From the NCBI GenBank assembly GCA_946887345.1, contig CAMPKR010000131.1, positions 1 to 7,125 of the forward strand: 7,125 bases of DNA. The letters run 5' to 3'. Below are positions 1-6,921 of this stretch, in pieces. Position numbers and translations under genes: made by a program. Every line of letters begins with the position of its first letter. Position 1 is the stretch's first letter. The stretch is from an uncultured Bacteroidota bacterium (GTDB lineage: Bacteria > Bacteroidota > Bacteroidia > Chitinophagales > Chitinophagaceae). The notes under the pieces were generated by a model. That model searched no databases. It was not told the origin of the DNA and was given only the letters and a program-made list of their open reading frames with translations.

Positions 1-960
<960 letters not shown>

Positions 961-962
<2 letters not shown>

Positions 963-1067
963 TGTGGAAATGAGGTAATGTGGAAATGTGAGAATTTCCG
1001 GTTGCCGCCCACGTTGCTATTAATAACATGGAATTTGCAGATTTGCATATTTTCACATTAGCACATT
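961..1067. repeat. Imperfect inverted repeat with 8-base period, in the atpD-atpC spacer
   Basis: The spacer is built from two arms. In the left arm the triplet AAT recurs at 961, 969, 977, 985 and 993, mostly as AATGTGGA-like octamers. In the right arm its complement ATT ends at 1035, 1043, 1051, 1059 and 1067, in exactly the same 8-base register. Comparing 961-992 with the reverse complement of 1036-1067 gives 22 identical bases of 32 by hand count. The segment between the arms (about 1000-1029) is more GC-rich at its left end. The left arm overlaps the atpD stop codon and the right arm ends six bases before the atpC ATG, so the element fills the whole spacer. No coding potential is seen. 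It resembles a REP-like or other non-autonomous intergenic repeat, or a transcript hairpin. Its class is inferred, not recognised. Confidence 0.72.
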
Positions 1068-1073
1068 GATAAA

Positions 1074-1328
1074 ATGCAACTAGAAATATTAACACCCGAG
1101 CACAAGGTATTCAGCGGCACCGTTTATGGTGTGCAGCTTCCCGGCATCGAAGGTTCTTTCGAAATACTGGACAAGCACGCTCCGCTGATAGCTACTCTTG
1201 GCAAGGGCAAAATGAAAATACTGAAGGACAAAAACCATACAGAGCTTTACGAGATCACCTCGGGCTTTGTGGAAGTACTGGATAATAAGGCTACTGTGCT
1301 TATTGAAGGTGCTACATCAATGGAGTAA
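1074..1328 (+). CDS. atpC: ATP synthase F1 subunit epsilon, short form
   Basis: Epsilon sits in the central stalk of F1 and couples gamma rotation to the c-ring. The 84-residue product has the N-terminal beta-sandwich signatures: LEILTPEHKVFSG at the start, LPGIEGSFEILDKHAPLIATLGKG (about residues 23-46), and a final strand segment ending in ATVLIEGA. It stops there. The C-terminal two-helix inhibitory domain present in the roughly 130-140 residue proteobacterial and Bacillus proteins is absent. Short epsilon subunits are normal in Bacteroidota and Chlorobi, and the reading frame closes cleanly, so this is probably a native short form and not a truncation. The ATG at 1074 gives a canonical N-terminus. 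No Shine-Dalgarno sequence precedes it. The gene follows atpD in the order usual for the beta-epsilon pair and is closed by an intrinsic terminator 30 bases later. Confidence 0.96.
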   Translation: MQLEILTPEHKVFSGTVYGVQLPGIEGSFEILDKHAPLIATLGKGKMKILKDKNHTELYEITSGFVEVLDNKATVLIEGATSME

Positions 1329-1344
1329 ACATCGTCTGAACCAC

Positions 1345-1371
1345 GATTTATAAGATTTAAAGGATTACCAT
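1345..1371 (+). repeat. Three 9-base GATTT-type repeats leading into the terminator
   Basis: GATTTATAA (1345-1353), GATTTAAAG (1354-1362) and GATTACCAT (1363-1371) follow each other without gap, each beginning with GATT. The third unit forms most of the left arm of the atpC terminator. The preceding bases (TCTGAACCAC, 1335-1344) resemble the beginning of interspersed intergenic repeats that I recall from Bacteroidota genomes. That resemblance is from memory and unverified. Confidence 0.5.
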
Positions 1372-1393
1372 GTAGTGGTAGTCCTTTTTCTTT
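1359..1393 (+). terminator. Rho-independent terminator after atpC
   Basis: A 12-base-pair stem (1359-1370 with 1376-1387, one G-U pair) closes a five-base loop TGTAG. The run TTTTTCTTT (1385-1393) forms the end of the right stem and the U-tract. It lies 30 bases after the atpC stop and before the next gene, so it should end the atpD-atpC transcript. The stem is flanked by an A-rich left side, so it could also work weakly on the other strand. Confidence 0.87.
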
Positions 1394-1457
1394 GAGGTAT
1401 ATTTGATCTTGTTACACCCGGTATTTCTGAAAAATCAAGTAAATCGCGGTTCAAAAA

Positions 1458-2687
1458 TTGAACTTACCATTCTTCATAGCGCGACGTAACCTGCTGAAAC
1501 AGAAGGGGAATTTCTCCTCCTTCATTATCAGGATAGCCATTGTAGCCACTACGCTAAGTGTGGCTGTGATGATCGTTGCCCTGTCGGTAGTGGGTGGCTT
1601 TAAAGCTTCGATCCGTGAGAAGCTCTACGCTTTTGAAGGCCATATCCATATTCACCAATATGGCCTTAATACCTTCCAGACGGCCAGCATGCCTCCGATA
1701 CAAATGGATAGCGTGCTGGAAAAGAAGATAACGGGCGTTCCCGGTGTAACGCATATAGCGCCTTTCATCAAACGGGCGGGTATTCTCCAGTTTGATGGTA
1801 AAATGGAGGGCCTGATGTTCAAAGGTGTTCCGGAGAATTTCCATTTTTCTCAAAGCATCAGCTTCAGTGGCAATAAAATAGATTATTCCGATACCGCTTA
1901 CTCTAAAGACATCTTACTCTCGCGGGCCACAGCCGACAGGCTGGAACTGAAGGTGGGGGATATGGCGCAGATATACTTCCTGGAAGAAGGCTCTACTTTC
2001 CCGCGAATACGTAAGGTGCGTCTGGCTGGTATCTTCCATACAGCAATGGAAGAAGTAGACAGGGCCAATGCCCTTTGCGATATACGCCTGCTGCGCAATA
2101 TCAACAGCTGGGAAGAAGGCGATATCAGTGCTTACCAGCTCAGCCTTGCCGATGATAAGCAAAGCGAAAAGATAGCGGACAAGATACTGGAGGAATATCT
2201 CGTTTCGCCTTTGTATTCCTTCACCATGGAAGAGACCTATGCCCACGTTTTTGCCTGGCTGAAAATGATGGATGTGAATGCCTCCATTATTCTTACAATC
2301 ATGGCCATAGTGGCGATCATCAATCTTGCAGTTGCCCTGGTGATACTGATAGTAGAACAAGCCCGCATGGTAGGTGTGCTGAAGGCCCAGGGCATGACTG
2401 TTGGACAAATGCGCAGTGTATTTTTATATTATGCAGGCCTTATAGCCGGCATCGGCGTTTTTGCCGGTAATGTGCTTGCCCTTGGCCTTGCCTGGTTGCA
2501 GCACGAAACGGGTTTCTTAAAGCTTTCAGAAACCAGCTATTATATGACCACTGTTCCTTTCCGTGTAATATGGTGGCATGTACTGGTAACCGACGTGGCT
2601 ACGTTGCTGCTGTGTATTGCCTGTATGTTCCTTCCCACCCTGTACATCCGTCGCATTCAGCCAGCAAGAGTATTGCAGTTTAAATAG
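1458..2687 (+). CDS. FtsX/LolC-type ABC transporter permease
   Basis: This is an inner-membrane permease of the MacB/LolCE (type VII) ABC class. Members transmit ATPase-driven movement to a periplasmic domain, for example to release lipoproteins to the outer membrane. The 409-residue protein has the class layout: a short cytoplasmic FFIARRN leader, helix 1 at about 22-47, a large extracytoplasmic domain at about 50-270, then three C-terminal helices at about 275-299, 321-346 and 371-393. The segment EQARMVGVLKAQGMT (300-314) matches the cytoplasmic coupling helix after helix 2, and the tail RRIQPARVLQFK is typical of the family. The start is TTG: an in-frame TAA lies at 1440-1442, no ATG or GTG stands between, and the next ATG (codon 38) would remove most of helix 1. 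No ATPase gene is next to it, so the partner must be encoded elsewhere. LolC/LolE function is plausible, but substrate cannot be read from sequence. Confidence 0.9.
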   Translation: MNLPFFIARRNLLKQKGNFSSFIIRIAIVATTLSVAVMIVALSVVGGFKASIREKLYAFEGHIHIHQYGLNTFQTASMPPIQMDSVLEKKITGVPGVTHIAPFIKRAGILQFDGKMEGLMFKGVPENFHFSQSISFSGNKIDYSDTAYSKDILLSRATADRLELKVGDMAQIYFLEEGSTFPRIRKVRLAGIFHTAMEEVDRANALCDIRLLRNINSWEEGDISAYQLSLADDKQSEKIADKILEEYLVSPLYSFTMEETYAHVFAWLKMMDVNASIILTIMAIVAIINLAVALVILIVEQARMVGVLKAQGMTVGQMRSVFLYYAGLIAGIGVFAGNVLALGLAWLQHETGFLKLSETSYYMTTVPFRVIWWHVLVTDVATLLLCIACMFLPTLYIRRIQPARVLQFK

Positions 2688-2688
2688 A

Positions 2689-3264
2689 CTATTTCTTCTT
2701 GCCTTTCAAAACCCAGTAAAGGCCTTTTACGTCTGCCTGCCACCGGGGTAGCAGCAGAACCAATATCATTTCCTCCGCCAGGTCAAGGGCAGTCACCACA
2801 GCAGCTATGTAAAAAAGCAGCGCAGGAGGTTCTTCTAAAAAGAACAGTAGAATAAGAAAAGAGCCCTGCAGAAGGGCAGCTGCCTTCGCCAGGTAGGTAT
2901 GGAAAGAACTAACCTTCCCGTAGCGCACCAGCGCCATAACGACCTGGGAAAAAAACAGGGCAAAGAGGCTGATGAGCAATGCCAGTTGCCCGTTCATAAA
3001 CTCCGGCTTTAACACAAAAGCACCTGTTACTGCAACTACGATAGTCAGATCATCTGCAATGGAGTCGAGTTTAGAGCCAGCTACGCTTGCCACCTTATAT
3101 TTTCTTGCCAGGTAGCCATCAATGGAATCGGTAAAAAAGCTAAAAGCCAGGAACCACTTAAAAAGCTCGTTCCCTGTAAAAATGAAGACTAGCAGGAGTG
3201 GTGCCGCCAATGCCCTGTATAGGGTAATGGCATTTACCAGGTAGTAGCTCCGTTTGTGTTCCAT
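2689..3264 (-). CDS. CDP-alcohol phosphatidyltransferase family protein (PgsA-like)
   Basis: This is an integral-membrane enzyme that moves a phosphatidyl group from a CDP-alcohol, usually CDP-diacylglycerol, onto a second alcohol with release of CMP. The diagnostic motif D-x2-D-G-x2-A-R-x8-G-x3-D-x3-D is complete: Asp46, Asp49, Gly50, Ala53, Arg54, Gly63, Asp67 and Asp71. The first three Asp residues and their neighbours bind the metal and CDP, and the last Asp is the proposed base. Around it the 191-residue chain shows about six hydrophobic segments (roughly 12-30, 36-45, 72-88, 94-113, 126-143, 148-171) and a lysine-rich end GKKK. The N-terminal NAITLYRALAAPLLLVFI resembles phosphatidylglycerophosphate synthases more than phosphatidylserine synthases, but the acceptor alcohol is not certain. 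It is transcribed toward the permease gene, with one base between the two stop codons, and away from the secreted-protein array. Confidence 0.92.
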   Translation of the reverse strand: MEHKRSYYLVNAITLYRALAAPLLLVFIFTGNELFKWFLAFSFFTDSIDGYLARKYKVASVAGSKLDSIADDLTIVVAVTGAFVLKPEFMNGQLALLISLFALFFSQVVMALVRYGKVSSFHTYLAKAAALLQGSFLILLFFLEEPPALLFYIAAVVTALDLAEEMILVLLLPRWQADVKGLYWVLKGKKK

Positions 3265-3402
3265 ATTAGTCTCTGAGGTTTGGACAAATTAAGTCTATTA
3301 ATTAGAAGTTTATTTCAAAAATATTGCCATAACTTTAATATGGATGTCGTGATAATATGAAATTGTGAAAACACTTAATCATAATCAAAAAACGTTTGGC
3401 TT
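3265..3402. promoter_or_regulatory. Divergent AT-rich intergenic region
   Basis: These 138 bases separate two divergent genes and should contain both promoters. That is inference from layout. Bacteroidota promoters use TAnnTTTG near -7 and TTTG near -33. On the plus strand the nearest match is TAACTTTA (3330-3337, 7 of 8) without a convincing upstream TTTG. On the minus strand TTAATTTG (complement of 3285-3292, 7 of 8) has a TTTG 23 bases upstream, which is longer than the usual spacing. Neither is strong. No Shine-Dalgarno sequence precedes either start, and no RNA gene or small ORF is apparent. Confidence 0.4.
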
Positions 3403-5109
3403 ATGAAAAATAAGTTTACAAAATCTATCGCGCTTTATTTCCTACTTGTAGCGTCAATCTCTCCTGCCTATTCGCAGGATTTTGCATGGGCAAAGCACAA
3501 CAGTGGAGTATCAATTTTTGAAGAAGGGCGGGCCATCGGTCTTGATGCCATGGGCAATGTTTACACCGCAGGTGTCTTCGGGGATAGTGCTGACCTTGAC
3601 CCGGGTGCTGGTACTTTTATGGTTTACAGCATGGGCAGCGAAGACATGTACGTGCAGAAACTGGATGCCTCCGGGAATTTTGTCTGGGCTTTTAGTATGG
3701 GGAGCCAGACTCCGGACCAGATGATGGATATCCATGTGAGCTCCTCGGGAGATGTTTATGTAACGGGCCAGATGACCGGAACTGTAGATTTTGCTCCCGG
3801 AGCGGGCACTACTTACCTGTCAACAACAGGTAGCGATGACATATTCTTTGCAAAGTACAGCAGCTCCGGCAGCCTCGTCTTCGCCAAACGCATGGGTGGC
3901 ACTGCCGGCGATGGCGGGCGTAGCATTACGGTAGATATGTCGGGCAATATTTACCTGACAGGCTATTTCCGCACTATCGCAGACCTGGATCCCGATACGT
4001 CTACAGCCACCTTCACATCTGCAGGCAGCTCAGATATTTTTATCGCCAAGTACGATTCCTTGGGAAATTACATTTGGGCCCATAGCATAGGTGGTGCTAA
4101 CGGAGATATTGGCCAATCGCTGGCACTCACCAATGCAGGAGATGTTCTTGTAACAGGTGATTTCTATGGTACTACAGTTGACTTTGATCCCGGTATAGGA
4201 ACTACAACGCTTTCTACCAATGGGTTCTCCGATATCTTTGTTACATCTTTTACAAGCGCAGGTGTTTTCAACTGGGCGCATAATATCGGGGGAATAGTGA
4301 ACGACCAGGGCCTGGGCATCGCCTGTGATGTGAGCGGCAATGTATTTGTAACAGGCTACTTCCAGGGAACTTCTGTTGATTTCGATCCCGGTGCGGGCAG
4401 TGCTCCTCTCACGGCAGTGGCTGAAGATATCTTTCTTTTAAAGTTTGATATGGCCGGGACCTTTGGCTGGGTAAAGCAAATCGGCGGTGTTAACCCTGAT
4501 ATGGCCGGCGATTTATCGATTGACGTATCAGGCAACCTTTATCTGACAGGCTCTTTTACAAGCGTTGTTGATTTCGATCCCGGTGCAGGCACTGTCAGCT
4601 TAACAGGACTTGGCGGTGCCGATATTTTTGTAGCTCAGTATGATAGCACAGGTGCTTTAGGCTGGGCAAGATCGATGGGAGCGAGCGCTTTTGATGAAGG
4701 CGGTGCCATTTACGCTGATGCGGCGGGGAATGTATACACCACCGGCTACTTCAACGGCACTGTAGATTTTAACAGTGATGCAGGAACTTTAAATTTTGTG
4801 TCCCTGGGTGGTAAGGATGCATATGTGCAGAAACTCTCCGATCTCGCTTCGGTAAAAAATACACAATCACCGGGCACTACAGTGGTTTATCCTAACCCTG
4901 TAAACGATGTCGTGAATATTTACCTGGACAAGCCTTATCCCTCTACGCACCTCTCGCTCTTTGATATTTCAGGGCGGCTTATCGAACGTAAAGTAGAACT
5001 GAATAAGCAACAGCTTCAAATGAATATGGCAACCTTCCCACCCGGAACATACTTCCTGGAGATAAGAACCCTCTCAGGAAATGCTAATGCCAAACTTAAT
5101 AAGTTGTAA
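3403..5109 (+). CDS. Secreted SBBP-type seven-bladed beta-propeller with T9SS type A sorting domain (array copy 1)
   Basis: The 568-residue product is exported, and its function is unknown. A Sec signal peptide spans residues 1-24 (Lys at 2, 4 and 7, hydrophobic core 8-19, cut after AYS before Gln25). Residues 27-479 are SBBP-like repeats: the segment D-[IMA]-[FY] begins at 81, 146, 211, 277, 342, 407 and 472, a 65-residue period. Each unit reads roughly DIFxAKYDxxGxxxWAxxxGG, then SGNxYxTGxFxGTVDFDPGAGT. The first unit lacks the DIF strand, and the last segment (KDAYVQKL) supplies only that strand, consistent with a closed seven-bladed propeller. Residues 494-568 form a T9SS type A sorting domain: VVYPNPVND, LSLFDISGRLI, GTYFLEIRT and a final KLNKL. 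The sorting domain should direct outer-membrane passage through T9SS and then release or attachment at the surface. Start: ATG at 3403, directly before a good signal peptide. No enzymatic motif is seen. Ligand binding or adhesion is a guess from the fold. Confidence 0.9.
   Translation: MKNKFTKSIALYFLLVASISPAYSQDFAWAKHNSGVSIFEEGRAIGLDAMGNVYTAGVFGDSADLDPGAGTFMVYSMGSEDMYVQKLDASGNFVWAFSMGSQTPDQMMDIHVSSSGDVYVTGQMTGTVDFAPGAGTTYLSTTGSDDIFFAKYSSSGSLVFAKRMGGTAGDGGRSITVDMSGNIYLTGYFRTIADLDPDTSTATFTSAGSSDIFIAKYDSLGNYIWAHSIGGANGDIGQSLALTNAGDVLVTGDFYGTTVDFDPGIGTTTLSTNGFSDIFVTSFTSAGVFNWAHNIGGIVNDQGLGIACDVSGNVFVTGYFQGTSVDFDPGAGSAPLTAVAEDIFLLKFDMAGTFGWVKQIGGVNPDMAGDLSIDVSGNLYLTGSFTSVVDFDPGAGTVSLTGLGGADIFVAQYDSTGALGWARSMGASAFDEGGAIYADAAGNVYTTGYFNGTVDFNSDAGTLNFVSLGGKDAYVQKLSDLASVKNTQSPGTTVVYPNPVNDVVNIYLDKPYPSTHLSLFDISGRLIERKVELNKQQLQMNMATFPPGTYFLEIRTLSGNANAKLNKL
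3481..4839 (+). repeat. Seven 65-residue propeller repeats in copy 1
   Basis: The repeats occupy residues 27-479. Each carries an acidic loop in register: DLDPGAGT (64), DFAPGAGT (129), DLDPDTST (194), DFDPGIGT (260), DFDPGAGS (326), DFDPGAGT (390) and DFNSDAGT (455). Blades 2 and 3 keep the octet with one or several changes, and blade 7 has lost the P-G pair. The loop resembles Asp-rich calcium-binding turns. Metal binding is inferred only. Confidence 0.85.
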
Positions 5110-5116
5110 TAACAAA

Positions 5117-5150
5117 AAGTGTCGTCCCGACAGTTGCCGTGACGACACTT
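5117..5150. terminator. Perfect 10-bp hairpin between array copies 1 and 2
   Basis: AAGTGTCGTC (5117-5126) and GACGACACTT (5141-5150) are perfect complements around a 14-base loop, 7 bases after the copy 1 stop. On the plus strand the downstream bases (CTATGCTTAC) do not form a proper U-tract, so plus-strand termination may be weak or partial. On the minus strand the stem is followed by TTTTTGTTATT, a good U-tract, which fits a terminator for antisense transcription. A shorter stem, TGTCG-TCC-CGACA (5120-5132), uses part of the left arm and excludes the long one. Confidence 0.6.
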
Positions 5151-5188
5151 CTATGCTTACTTTACGTTAATACTAAAGCCAGGATTTC

Positions 5189-6898
5189 ATGAAAAACAAC
5201 TTTACTATTTCAATTGCACTTTGTTTTATTTTTCTTTTTACCAGTCACATTATTCGTGCACAAAACTTTGCCTGGGCGGCACAAAATGGTACTCCGAACA
5301 ATTTTGACGATGCTAAGGCGATAGGCGTTGACGGAATGGGTAATGTATACGTCGTCGGTGCCTTTGGCGACAGTGTAGATCTCGACCCGGGGCTTCCTGA
5401 CGTCAAGGTCTATGGTTCAGGCCTTGTTGATATTTATGTGCAAAAGCTCGATGCATTGGGAAATTTTGTCTGGGCCTTCAGTATTGGTAGTTCCACGATC
5501 GATCAGCCTCATGATATACATGTTGAGCCCTCAGGAGACTTTTACATTTGCGGGCAGATGTCCGGAACTGTAGATTTCGACCCCGGCGTAGGTACTTTAT
5601 TGCTCACCAGCGCAGGTTCCAATGATATTTTCTTTGCTAAGTACAGCACATCAGGAACATTATTATTTGCAAAAAACATGGGGGGAGCCGACTCAGATAT
5701 CGGCCGGAGTATTACTGTAGATGGGTCGGGTAACATCTACCTTGGTGGCCAGTTTGAAACGACTGCCGATTTTGATCCCGGGATGACAACCGCCAATCTG
5801 ACGGCTGTTGGTTTCACCGATCTCTTTTTGGCTAAATATGACGCCTCGGGGAATTATCTGTGGGCATTTAGTGTTGGAGGAGGCTCCTTTGACGGAATGC
5901 AGTCAATAGCGATAAGCAACTCGGGCGATATCCTCGCTACGGGGTACTATGATGATAGTGGTGTGGATTTTGATCCCGGGGCTGGTAACCTTGCTCTCAC
6001 CTCAAATGGTCTTTCGGACATATTTGTCGCATCGTACACCCCTGCCGGCGCGCTCAACTGGGCCAAAAGCATCGGCAGCATTAATGATGACATGGGCATA
6101 GGCCTTGTTACCGATGCAAGTAATAATGTCTTTGTTACAGGCTACTTCCAGGGTGTGGCAACTGATTTTGATCCAGGCGCCGGTACTTATCCTATTACGG
6201 CTGCAGGCTATGATATCTTTATCTTAAAATTGGACGCAAGCGGCAACTTCAGCTGGGCGAAGCAGATAGGCGGTCCTATGAACGAGGCTGCTTATAACAT
6301 GGCTACTAACGCATCGGGCAACCTGTATATTACCGGCTATTTTAATGGTATCCCCGATTTCGATCCTGACGCAGGCGTCGCCAACCTGATAGCAGCAGGA
6401 GGCATGGATATTTTTATCGCTTCCTATAACAGCTCCGGCGCACTGAACTGGGTGCGGGGAATTGGTTCAAGTACAACGGATCAGGCCATGGGCATATGCG
6501 CTGATGCATTGGGTAGCGTATATACCTGCGGTACATTTACCAGCACAGCCGATGTTAATACCGATGTAGTTGGCTCCCTATACTTTACCTCTTTGGGAGC
6601 GAAGGATGGTTTTGTGCATAAGATTGTTGCTTCTACTACAAACGTAAAGAAAGGGCAAGCTTTGGGCATTTGTGTGTACCCTAATCCGGCAGATGAACGG
6701 GTGACGATAAAGCTGGACAAACAATACAATTTTGTTGAAGTCACCGTGATGGATATGACCGGCAGAAAAATAGATGTAAAAGCCGGACGGAATAACGGAT
6801 CTGTGGAACTTGATATCTCGCAGCTTTCTGCCGGCACTTACTTGTTGCAGATCAAAACCAGCGAGGGTACGGCGTCAATGAAATTGGGCAAATTATAG
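5189..6898 (+). CDS. Secreted SBBP-type seven-bladed beta-propeller with T9SS type A sorting domain (array copy 2)
   Basis: The 569-residue protein is a tandem paralogue of the preceding gene, of unknown function. The signal peptide is residues 1-24, cut after IRA before Gln25, giving a mature start QNFAWA that matches QDFAWA in copy 1. Repeat segments begin at Asp81, 146, 211, 277, 342, 407 and 473, almost exactly as in copy 1, and the C-terminal KDGFVHKI again supplies the missing strand of blade 1. Hand comparison of blade 2 (81-145) gives 44 of 65 identical residues. Residues 495-569 are the T9SS type A domain (VYPNPADERVTIKL, VTVMDMTGRKI, LSAGTYLLQIKT, final KLGKL). The start is ATG at 5189, with AGGA four bases upstream as a possible weak ribosome site. 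The stop is a doubled TAG-TAG (6896-6901). It may share transcription with copy 1, subject to the hairpin in between, and very probably does with the third copy 23 bases downstream. Confidence 0.9.
   Translation: MKNNFTISIALCFIFLFTSHIIRAQNFAWAAQNGTPNNFDDAKAIGVDGMGNVYVVGAFGDSVDLDPGLPDVKVYGSGLVDIYVQKLDALGNFVWAFSIGSSTIDQPHDIHVEPSGDFYICGQMSGTVDFDPGVGTLLLTSAGSNDIFFAKYSTSGTLLFAKNMGGADSDIGRSITVDGSGNIYLGGQFETTADFDPGMTTANLTAVGFTDLFLAKYDASGNYLWAFSVGGGSFDGMQSIAISNSGDILATGYYDDSGVDFDPGAGNLALTSNGLSDIFVASYTPAGALNWAKSIGSINDDMGIGLVTDASNNVFVTGYFQGVATDFDPGAGTYPITAAGYDIFILKLDASGNFSWAKQIGGPMNEAAYNMATNASGNLYITGYFNGIPDFDPDAGVANLIAAGGMDIFIASYNSSGALNWVRGIGSSTTDQAMGICADALGSVYTCGTFTSTADVNTDVVGSLYFTSLGAKDGFVHKIVASTTNVKKGQALGICVYPNPADERVTIKLDKQYNFVEVTVMDMTGRKIDVKAGRNNGSVELDISQLSAGTYLLQIKTSEGTASMKLGKL
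5267..6628 (+). repeat. Seven 65-residue propeller repeats in copy 2
   Basis: The blades occupy residues 27-480. Acidic loops are DLDPGLPD (64), DFDPGVGT (129), DFDPGMTT (194), DFDPGAGN (260), DFDPGAGT (326), DFDPDAGV (390) and DVNTDVVG (455). As in copy 1, blade 1 reads DLD, not DFD, and blade 7 has lost the P-G pair. Positions match copy 1 residue for residue apart from one inserted residue before the last segment. Confidence 0.85.
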
Positions 6899-6921
6899 TA
6901 GCTTCGAAAAAAAAATAACTT

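Noticed and set aside
1398..1405. TATATTTG, an exact match to the Bacteroidota -7 consensus, upstream of the permease gene
   Set aside because: No TTTG stands at the expected distance upstream, where the terminator stem lies instead. An 8-base AT-rich match is common by chance, so it is not listed as a promoter.
1554..2408. Minus-strand open frames of 68-164 codons inside the permease gene
   Set aside because: The plus-strand protein has complete family architecture across this whole stretch. The antisense products are rich in His, Tyr and Gln without domain features.
3346..3402. Short GTGAAAACAC dyad upstream of propeller copy 1 as an operator
   Set aside because: Only three base pairs around an A-run. 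Too short to separate from chance in AT-rich sequence.
3482..4281. Short open frames in other frames within propeller copy 1
   Set aside because: The repeated coding sequence keeps alternative frames open by chance. They lack signal peptides and do not recur in copy 2.
5542..6837. Minus-strand open frames of 64 and 118 codons inside propeller copy 2
   Set aside because: No homologous antisense frame is conserved in copy 1 at the equivalent place, which argues against coding function.
3403..6898. Possibility that copies 1 and 2 are one gene split by a frameshift
   Set aside because: Each has its own signal peptide, full propeller and sorting domain, and the stop of copy 1 follows a normal sorting-domain end.
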